DNA of 64,000 nt from Pseudomonas entomophila. GTDB lineage: Bacteria > Pseudomonadota > Gammaproteobacteria > Pseudomonadales > Pseudomonadaceae. The position numbers were made by a program, and so were the translations under genes. The stretch spans positions 1 through 64,000 of the forward strand of contig NZ_JARPQB010000011.1 of NCBI RefSeq assembly GCF_029478665.1, in the 5' to 3' direction. The notes beneath the pieces were generated by a model, which had not been told where the DNA came from, did not search any database, and was given only the letters and a program-made list of their open reading frames with translations. Positions 58,549 through 64,000 of this stretch are shown here, piece by piece. The first letter of the stretch is position 1. Every line of letters begins with the position of its first letter.

Positions 58549-59895
58549 ATGAGTGCAGTCCAGAGCGTAGGCCCCAAGGACCTGCCGGCCTTGCAGGAAC
58601 AGGTCGAGGCGATCGTCGCCGAGGCGCGCCGCCAGGGGGCCAGTGCCTGCGAAGTGGCGGTATCGCTGGAGCAGGGCCTGTCCACCACGGTGCGCCAGCG
58701 CGAGGTCGAGACCGTCGAGTTCAACCGCGACCAGGGCTTTGGCATCACCCTCTATGTCGGCCAGCGCAAAGGCTCGGCCAGCACCTCGGCCAGCGGCGCC
58801 GACGCCATTCGCGAAACGGTCGCGGCGGCGCTGGCGATCGCCAAGCACACCTCCGAGGATGAGTGCTCGGGCCTCGCTGATGCGGCGCTGATGGCGCGTG
58901 ACATTCCGGACCTCGACCTCTATCACGACTGGGACATCGAGCCTGAGAAGGCTATCGAGATGGCGCTGGCGTGCGAGGCGGCCGCCTTCGACGCTGACAA
59001 GCGCATCAAAAACGCCGACGGTACCACCCTCAACACCCACCAGGGCGTGCGGGTGTACGGTAACAGCCACGGTTTCATCGGCGGTTACGCCTCCACGCGC
59101 CACAGCCTGAGCTGCGTGATGATCGCCGAGAGCGACGGCCAGATGCAGCGTGACTACTGGTATGACGTCAATCGCCAGGGCCAGCTGCTGGCCGACCCGC
59201 GCAGCATCGGCCAGCGCGCGGCTCAGCGTGCGGCCAGCCGGCTGGGCGCACGTCCTGTACCGACCTGCGAGGTGCCGGTGCTGTTCTCGGCGGAACTGGC
59301 TGGCGGCCTGTTCGGCAGCTTCCTCTCGGCGATTTCCGGCGGCAACCTGTACCGTAAGTCGTCGTTCCTTGAGGGCACCATTGGCCAGCGCCTGTTCCCC
59401 ACCTGGCTGACCCTCGACGAACGCCCACACCTTCCACGTGCGCTGGGTAGTGCAGCATTCGATGGGGATGGCCTGGCCACCTACGCCAAGCCGTTCGTCG
59501 ACAAGGGTGAGCTGGTTTCGTACATCCTGGGCACTTACTCCGGGCGCAAGCTCAAGTTGCCGAGCACCGCGAACTCGGGCGGGGTTCACAACTTGTTCGT
59601 CACCCATGGCGTAGAGGACCAGGCCGCGCTGATCCGCCGTATGGGGCGTGGCCTGTTGGTGACCGAGTTGATGGGGCATGGCCTGAACATGGTCACAGGG
59701 GATTACTCCCGTGGCGCGGCGGGTTTCTGGGTCGAGCATGGCGAGATCCAGTTCCCGGTTCAGGAAGTGACCATCGCCGGCAATATGAAGAATATGTTCC
59801 AGCAGATTGTGGCGATCGGCAGCGATATCGAAACCCGCAGCAATATCCACAGCGGTTCGGTGCTGATCGAGCGGATGACTGTCGCGGGGAGTTGA
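58549..59895 (+). CDS. pmbA: Metalloprotease subunit PmbA/TldE
   Basis: A 448-aa paralogue and partner of TldD, starting ATG at 58549 (GGAGAG upstream); a TTG four codons earlier is less likely. It lacks the HExxxH zinc motif, as expected for TldE. Conserved parts include REVETVEFNRDQGFGITLYV, YRKSSFLEGTIGQRLFP and GRGLLVTELMGHGLNMVTGD. A REP pair and a terminator follow. Confidence 0.95.
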   Translation: MSAVQSVGPKDLPALQEQVEAIVAEARRQGASACEVAVSLEQGLSTTVRQREVETVEFNRDQGFGITLYVGQRKGSASTSASGADAIRETVAAALAIAKHTSEDECSGLADAALMARDIPDLDLYHDWDIEPEKAIEMALACEAAAFDADKRIKNADGTTLNTHQGVRVYGNSHGFIGGYASTRHSLSCVMIAESDGQMQRDYWYDVNRQGQLLADPRSIGQRAAQRAASRLGARPVPTCEVPVLFSAELAGGLFGSFLSAISGGNLYRKSSFLEGTIGQRLFPTWLTLDERPHLPRALGSAAFDGDGLATYAKPFVDKGELVSYILGTYSGRKLKLPSTANSGGVHNLFVTHGVEDQAALIRRMGRGLLVTELMGHGLNMVTGDYSRGAAGFWVEHGEIQFPVQEVTIAGNMKNMFQQIVAIGSDIETRSNIHSGSVLIERMTVAGS

Positions 59896-59902
59896 TACGC
59901 AA

Positions 59903-59969
59903 GACCTGTTCGCCGGCGAGCCGGCTCCTACCGGTTGGTGTAGGAGCCGGCTTGCCGGCGAACAGGTCC
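59903..59969. repeat. Inverted REP pair (GAGCCGGCTTGCCGGC class)
   Basis: CCTGTTCGCCGGCGAGCCGG and its complement enclose about 10 bases just after pmbA, in tandem with the fagA operon. Confidence 0.9.
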
Positions 59970-59985
59970 GAACCGCAGTTTCCAG

Positions 59986-60009
59986 AACCGGCCACCGTGC
60001 CGGTTTTTT
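59986..60009 (+). terminator. Intrinsic terminator after pmbA
   Basis: AACCGGC (59986-59992) and GCCGGTT (59999-60005) form a perfect 7-bp stem with a 6-base loop, followed by TTTTG on the plus strand. Confidence 0.8.
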
Positions 60010-60032
60010 GTTTATCGCGGCAAGCTTGAAGT

Positions 60033-60068
60033 GATTCTGATTATCATCTAATAATGAATATCATTACC
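60033..60068 (+). promoter_or_regulatory. Tandem Fur-box-like sites of the fagA-sodA operon
   Basis: The main site AATAATGAATATCATTACC (60050-60068) matches 15 of 19 Fur consensus positions. A weaker, directly adjacent site (60033-60051) begins GATTCTGATTATCATC and matches 12. The array ends 13 bases before the fagA start, as expected for strong iron repression. Confidence 0.8.
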
Positions 60069-60081
60069 CGGTCACCTGGCG

Positions 60082-60483
60082 ATGAAGTTCATGAAATCCG
60101 TTCTCCACGAACTGCCCTACCTGGAAAACTGGCGCTGGCTAAGCCGGCGCATTCGCTGCGCCCTCGAGCCTGATGAACCGCGCCTGATCGAGCACTACCT
60201 GGCCGAAGGCCGCTACCTGGTGTGCTGCACCGAAACCTCGCCCTGGACCGTGGCGCTGACCTCTTTCCGCCTGCTGCTGGATACCGCCTGCGACCGCATG
60301 CTGCCCTGGCATTGGCGCTGCCTGTGCCTGGACCAGGCCTGGAGGCCACTGCTCGACCTGCGCAACCTCGACCGCCGCGAACACAACCAGCGCTGGCAAC
60401 CCTACGCAATGCAGCTCGCCAACTGCGTGCTGCTGCCGTCGATCTCTCCCGAAGAACTGATGCAAGGACTTGAAGATGAGTGA
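60082..60483 (+). CDS. fagA: Fur-associated gene product FagA
   Basis: A 133-aa protein beginning MKFMKSVLHELPYLENWRWL, matching FagA, which precedes fumC and sodA in pseudomonads. It is rich in Trp, Cys and Arg and has no recognised enzyme motif. Its last codons overlap the fumC ATG. Its function is unknown; expression is expected under iron starvation because of the Fur-like sites directly upstream. Confidence 0.88.
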   Translation: MKFMKSVLHELPYLENWRWLSRRIRCALEPDEPRLIEHYLAEGRYLVCCTETSPWTVALTSFRLLLDTACDRMLPWHWRCLCLDQAWRPLLDLRNLDRREHNQRWQPYAMQLANCVLLPSISPEELMQGLEDE

Positions 60484-61852
60484 TACCCGTATCGAACGCG
60501 ACAGCATGGGTGAACTGCAGGTGCCGGCCCAGGCCCTGTATGGCGCCCAGACCCAGCGCGCGGTCGACAACTTCCCGATCAGCGGTCAGCCGATGCCAGC
60601 GCAGTTCATTCGCGCACTGCTGCTGGCCAAGGCTGCGGCGGCCAAGGCCAACATCGAATTGGCGCAACTGAGCGCAGGGCAGGGCGGTGCGATCGTCAAG
60701 GCGGTGGAGCAACTGTTGGCCGAGGACTTCATTCGGCATTTCCCGGTGGATGTGTTCCAGACCGGCTCCGGCACCAGCTCGAACATGAACGCCAACGAAG
60801 TGATCGCCACCCTGGCCAGCCGTGTGCTCGGCGAACCGGTCAATGCCAACGATCACGTCAACTGCGGCCAGAGCAGCAACGACATCATCCCCACCACCAT
60901 CCATGTCAGCGCCGCGCTGGCTTTGCACGAACAGTTGCTGCCTGCCCTGCGTCACCTGGTCCAGGTGATCGATGGCAAAGCCGTCGAGGTTCATCAGTAC
61001 GTGAAGACCGGCCGCACCCACTTGATGGACGCCATGCCGGTGCGCATGAGCCAGGTGCTCGGTGGCTGGGCCGCACAGATCAGGGGCGCTCTGGCGCATA
61101 TCGAGTCCACCCTGCCGAGCTTGCAGGCCCTGGCCCAAGGCGGCACCGCGGTGGGGACCGGGATCAACGCGCACCCACAATTCGCGGCAGGCTTTGCCCG
61201 TCAACTGAGCGGGTTGACCAAGGTCGAGTTTACGCCGGGCCAGAACCTGTTCGCCCTGATCGGTTCCCAGGACACCGCCGTGGCACTGTCGGGCCAACTG
61301 AAGACCACTGCCGTGGCACTGATGAAGATCGCCAACGACCTGCGCTGGATGAACTCCGGCCCACTGGCCGGCCTGGGTGAAATCGAGCTGCAGGGCCTGC
61401 AGCCGGGCTCCTCGATCATGCCGGGCAAGGTCAACCCGGTGATCCCGGAGGCGACCGCGATGGTTGCAGCCCAGGTGATCGGCAACGACGCCACCATCGC
61501 CGTGGCGGGGCAGTCGGGCAACTTCGAGCTGAACGTGATGCTGCCGGTGATTGCCCGCAACTTGCTGGAAAGCATCGAGCTGATGGCCAACGCCAGTCGC
61601 CTGTTGGCCGACAAGGCCATCGCTACCTTCAAGGTCAACGAAGGCAAGCTCAAGGAAGCGTTGTCGCGCAACCCGATACTGGTCACCGCGCTGAACCCGA
61701 TCATCGGTTACCTCAAGGCTGCCGAAATCGCCAAGACCGCCTACAAGCAGGGCCGCCCGATCATCGACGTGGCGCTGGAGCACACCGACCTGTCGCGCGA
61801 TCAGCTCGAGGCGCTGCTGGATCCGGAAAAACTCACCGCCGGCGGCATCTGA
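60476..61852 (+). CDS. fumC: Class II (iron-independent) fumarate hydratase
   Basis: TCA-cycle enzyme converting fumarate to malate without an iron-sulfur cluster, 458 aa from the ATG at 60476, which overlaps the fagA end. Signature GSSIMPGKVNPV near residue 320; other conserved parts are QTGSGTSSNMNANEVIA, HVNCGQSSNDIIPT and TGRTHLMDAMPV. It replaces the iron-dependent fumarase when iron is scarce. Confidence 0.96.
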   Translation: MSDTRIERDSMGELQVPAQALYGAQTQRAVDNFPISGQPMPAQFIRALLLAKAAAAKANIELAQLSAGQGGAIVKAVEQLLAEDFIRHFPVDVFQTGSGTSSNMNANEVIATLASRVLGEPVNANDHVNCGQSSNDIIPTTIHVSAALALHEQLLPALRHLVQVIDGKAVEVHQYVKTGRTHLMDAMPVRMSQVLGGWAAQIRGALAHIESTLPSLQALAQGGTAVGTGINAHPQFAAGFARQLSGLTKVEFTPGQNLFALIGSQDTAVALSGQLKTTAVALMKIANDLRWMNSGPLAGLGEIELQGLQPGSSIMPGKVNPVIPEATAMVAAQVIGNDATIAVAGQSGNFELNVMLPVIARNLLESIELMANASRLLADKAIATFKVNEGKLKEALSRNPILVTALNPIIGYLKAAEIAKTAYKQGRPIIDVALEHTDLSRDQLEALLDPEKLTAGGI

Positions 61853-61868
61853 GCCCAGGAGGCACGTC

Positions 61869-62330
61869 ATGCAGCACTGGAGACGCACCACGCAGATCGC
61901 CAACCACCTGTTCGAACGGGGTGAGCTGGTCGATGCTCGGGAACACTACCTGCAGGCGCTGGCGTTGGCCCAGGTGCTGTTCGAGCGCTGGCATGACGTC
62001 GACGAGGCGGTGGCCGCGCTGGTCATCGCCCACCACAACCTGGCCGACCTGCACCTGCGCTTGGATCAACCGCACGAAAGCGCCGACTACCTGTGCGCCG
62101 CCCACCAGCGGCTGCTCCAGGCCAGCCAGGAGCAACGCCTGCCCCAGGCGCTGCGCGATGCCGCGCTGCGCCACAGTGGGCGGACCTACACCGAACTGCT
62201 GAGTTTCATCGCCGAGTACGGGCAGTACCCGCGCACCGAACGCCTGCTCCATCGCCAGGTACCGGTGACCAGCGAACTGGTCGCGCAAGCGGAAACCACT
62301 CACAGCACTACAGCCTATGGAATTCACTGA
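61869..62330 (+). CDS. Conserved helical protein of the fagA-sodA operon
   Basis: A 153-aa protein with TPR-like helices ([40 protein letters not shown]). No catalytic motif, signal peptide or membrane span. The same gene occurs between fumC and sodA in other pseudomonads, but its role is unknown to me. It starts 16 bases after fumC and ends next to the sodA ATG, so it is co-translated with them. Confidence 0.8.
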   Translation: MQHWRRTTQIANHLFERGELVDAREHYLQALALAQVLFERWHDVDEAVAALVIAHHNLADLHLRLDQPHESADYLCAAHQRLLQASQEQRLPQALRDAALRHSGRTYTELLSFIAEYGQYPRTERLLHRQVPVTSELVAQAETTHSTTAYGIH

Positions 62331-62331
62331 T

Positions 62332-62943
62332 ATGCCCCACACCTTGCCTGCATTGCCTTACGCCTACGATGCACTGGAACCGCACATCGACACCCAGACC
62401 ATGGAGATCCACCACAGCAAGCACCACCAGACCTACATCAACAACCTCAATGCCGCCCTCGAGGGCAGCGAGTGGGCCGAATGGCCGGTGGAGCAATTGG
62501 TCGCAGCGGTCAAGCAATTGCCCGAGAAGCTGCAGGGCGCGGTGATCAACCAAGGTGGTGGCCATGCCAACCACAGCCTGTTCTGGACGGTCATGTCGCC
62601 CAAGGGCGGCGGACAGCCCCAAGGGCAGGTAGCAAAGGCCATCGATGATCAGCTCGGTGGCTTTGACGCGTTCAAAGAGGCGTTCACCAAGGCTGCGCTG
62701 ACCCGTTTCGGCAGCGGTTGGGCCTGGCTCAGTGTCACGCCGCAAAACACGCTGGTGGTGGAGAGCAGCGGTAACCAGGACAGCCCGCTGATGCACGGCA
62801 ATACGCCGATTCTCGGCCTGGATGTGTGGGAGCACGCCTATTACCTGAAGTACCAGAACCGTCGCCCGGAATACATCGGTGCCTTCTATAACGTGGTCGA
62901 CTGGTCCGAAGTGGAACGTCGCTACCTTGAAGCCTTGAAGTGA
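62332..62943 (+). CDS. sodA: Manganese superoxide dismutase
   Basis: Cytoplasmic Mn-SOD, 203 aa from the ATG at 62332, one base after the preceding stop. Metal ligands: His27 ([12 protein letters not shown]), His in [11 protein letters not shown], and Asp and His in [27 protein letters not shown] with a Gln in that place is typical of the Mn form. It protects cells under iron limitation, when Fe-SOD is poor. Confidence 0.96.
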   Translation: MPHTLPALPYAYDALEPHIDTQTMEIHHSKHHQTYINNLNAALEGSEWAEWPVEQLVAAVKQLPEKLQGAVINQGGGHANHSLFWTVMSPKGGGQPQGQVAKAIDDQLGGFDAFKEAFTKAALTRFGSGWAWLSVTPQNTLVVESSGNQDSPLMHGNTPILGLDVWEHAYYLKYQNRRPEYIGAFYNVVDWSEVERRYLEALK

Positions 62944-63848
62944 GTCGGGCCGGTATGCGCTCGCAGGTGTTGTCTGTCAGCAGTGTGCGCCTGTTCCGCC
63001 TGGCGCTGGGGACCTTGCTGTTGCTGGTCGGCGCGGCGTTGCTCGCGGCCCGTGGCATTGCCTGGTTGGAGCTGGAGCCACGCATGTTGCGCGCCCTGGA
63101 GGGTGGAGCGCTGTGTGCATTGGGGACAGCTTTGGGCGCGGTACCGGTGTTGGTCATTCGCAACATGCCGGTGGCATTGGCCGACACGCTGCTGGGCTTT
63201 GGCGCGGGGGTGATGCTGGCGGCCACGGCGTTTTCCCTGATCATTCCCGGGCTGGACGCCGCTCAAGCGGTCGGTTTCAGCCCGTGGGGGGCGGGTGGTC
63301 TGATCAGCAGTGGCTTGCTGTTTGGGGCACTGTGCCTGTTCCTGGTCGACCTGAAGGTTTCCGGTGCCTCGCCGGAGGCATTGGTTGGCACCGAGCAGCA
63401 GCCGGTGATTGCCGCACGGATCTGGCTGTTTGTCATCGCCATCATTGCCCACAACATTCCCGAGGGCATGGCCATCGGTGTTTCCGCTGGGGGCGGCATG
63501 CCCGATGCCGACAGCCTGGCCATGGGCATTGCCCTGCAGGATGTACCGGAAGGGTTGGTGATCGCCCTGGTGTTGGCGGGGGCGGGCATGCCGCGCTTCA
63601 AGGCCTTTCTGATCGGAGCCGCGTCCGGGTTGGTCGAGCCGCTGGCCGCGGTGATCTGCGCCTGGCTGGTGAATGTCGCCGAGTTGCTGTTGCCGCTGGG
63701 GCTGGCCTGTGCGGCAGGGGCGATGTTGCTGGTGGTGACCCAGGAAATCATCCCGGAGTCGCGCAGCAACGGGCATCACCGGTTGGCGAGCCTGGGGTTG
63801 TGCGTGGGGTTCTGCCTGATGATGGTGATGGATACGGCGATGTCGTGA
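62940..63848 (+). CDS. ZIP-family divalent metal transporter
   Basis: An inner-membrane transporter of 302 aa with eight spans. The start overlaps the sodA stop (GTG at 62940; ATG at 62955 is possible). The conserved metal-site motif of span IV is [12 protein letters not shown] and of span [16 protein letters not shown], and a histidine/acidic segment is short here. Its place after sodA and fumC suggests manganese or zinc uptake to supply Mn-SOD; this is inference. Confidence 0.9.
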   Translation: MSRAGMRSQVLSVSSVRLFRLALGTLLLLVGAALLAARGIAWLELEPRMLRALEGGALCALGTALGAVPVLVIRNMPVALADTLLGFGAGVMLAATAFSLIIPGLDAAQAVGFSPWGAGGLISSGLLFGALCLFLVDLKVSGASPEALVGTEQQPVIAARIWLFVIAIIAHNIPEGMAIGVSAGGGMPDADSLAMGIALQDVPEGLVIALVLAGAGMPRFKAFLIGAASGLVEPLAAVICAWLVNVAELLLPLGLACAAGAMLLVVTQEIIPESRSNGHHRLASLGLCVGFCLMMVMDTAMS

Positions 63849-63865
63849 AGCGCCTGCGGCGCGAC

Positions 63866-63957
63866 CTCTGTAGGAGCGGCTTTAGCCGCGATCACCCGCG
63901 AAGCGGGTGCCAGATACCGCGTTGCCTGCATCGCGGCTAAAGCCGCTCCTACAGAGG
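63866..63957. repeat. Inverted REP pair (GAGCGGCTTTAGCCGC class)
   Basis: CCTCTGTAGGAGCGGCTTTA and its complement enclose about 30 bases with an inner CACCCGCGAAGCGGGTG palindrome, between the convergent ZIP gene and ptsO. Confidence 0.9.
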
Positions 63958-63967
63958 GCAGGGCTTC

Positions 63968-64000
63968 TCACTCGCCTTCGTCGAAGAAGTTGTTGATCAG
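63968..64000 (-). CDS. ptsO: PTS phosphocarrier NPr, C-terminal end only
   Basis: Only the last ten codons are present on the minus strand, reading LINNFFDEGE then TGA at 63968. That matches the C-terminus of NPr (PtsO) as I recall it from P. putida. In pseudomonads ptsO follows the ZIP gene convergently, which supports the call. The rest lies outside the window. Confidence 0.7.
   Translation of the reverse strand: MINNFFDEGE

Overview
The window is a gene-dense chromosomal segment, high in G+C, from a gammaproteobacterium of the Pseudomonas putida group. The assignment rests on three things. Gene order matches Pseudomonas blocks I know: piuB-piuA-piuC near speC; an OprD porin among dipeptide-binding proteins and dppBCDF; gatCAB opposite mreBCD-maf-rng-yhdP-nitrilase-tldD; fagA-fumC-sodA-ZIP-ptsO. 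The intergenic repeats are the inverted REP pairs with a TGTAGGAGC core that are typical of P. putida. The proteins also look most like Pseudomonas members of their families. I see no prophage, insertion sequence, CRISPR array, rRNA or tRNA.

Layout. 1-6.6 kb: iron uptake (PiuB-type flavoprotein, Fiu/PiuA-type receptor, PiuC dioxygenase, Sel1 protein). 6.7-7.9 kb: ornithine decarboxylase SpeC with a long leader that carries a terminator-like hairpin. 8.4-12.5 kb: FecI-FecR-FecA ferric-citrate-type signalling and uptake. 12.6-16.0 kb: OpuC-type osmoprotectant ABC transporter. 16.4-17.1 kb: HigBA-type toxin-antitoxin. 17.2-18.8 kb: release factor 3. 18.9-22.7 kb: polyamine/amine module (PotF-like binding protein, cupin, PuuB-like oxidase, NTF2-AraC regulator). 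22.9 kb: a 24-residue membrane peptide behind a sigma-54-like promoter. 23.1-33.7 kb: di/oligopeptide uptake (dppBCDF, OprD-type porin, three binding proteins). 34-36.7 kb: SIMPL protein and RoxSR/RegBA redox two-component system. 36.8-38.7 kb: zinc-phospholipase-like protein and a 62-residue partner under a near-perfect LexA box. 38.9-43.2 kb: transporters (AEC, AroP, CaCA antiporter), a carboxymuconolactone-decarboxylase-family protein and a small RlpA lipoprotein. 43.3-46.5 kb: gatBAC. 46.7-57.8 kb: mreBCD-maf-rng-yhdP-nit-tldD. 57.9-59.9 kb: darP and pmbA. 60.0-63.8 kb: Fur-type fagA-fumC-orf-sodA-ZIP operon. The window ends in the C-terminus of ptsO.

How the genes connect. Iron is the recurrent theme: three Fur-box-like sites precede piuC, fecI and fagA, and the fagA operon supplies iron-independent enzymes (class II fumarase, Mn superoxide dismutase). 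Polyamine metabolism appears twice, in speC and in the PotF/PuuB module. The dpp cluster has a GC-rich hairpin after each binding-protein or porin gene but none within dppBCDF, which suggests graded expression.

The observations I find most worth pursuing are the LexA-boxed phospholipase-like/62-aa pair, the sigma-54-like promoter before the 24-aa peptide, the dpp intercistronic hairpins, the ATT start of mreC, and the orphan terminator in the speC leader. All functional statements are inferences from sequence and recalled family knowledge; no database search was run.
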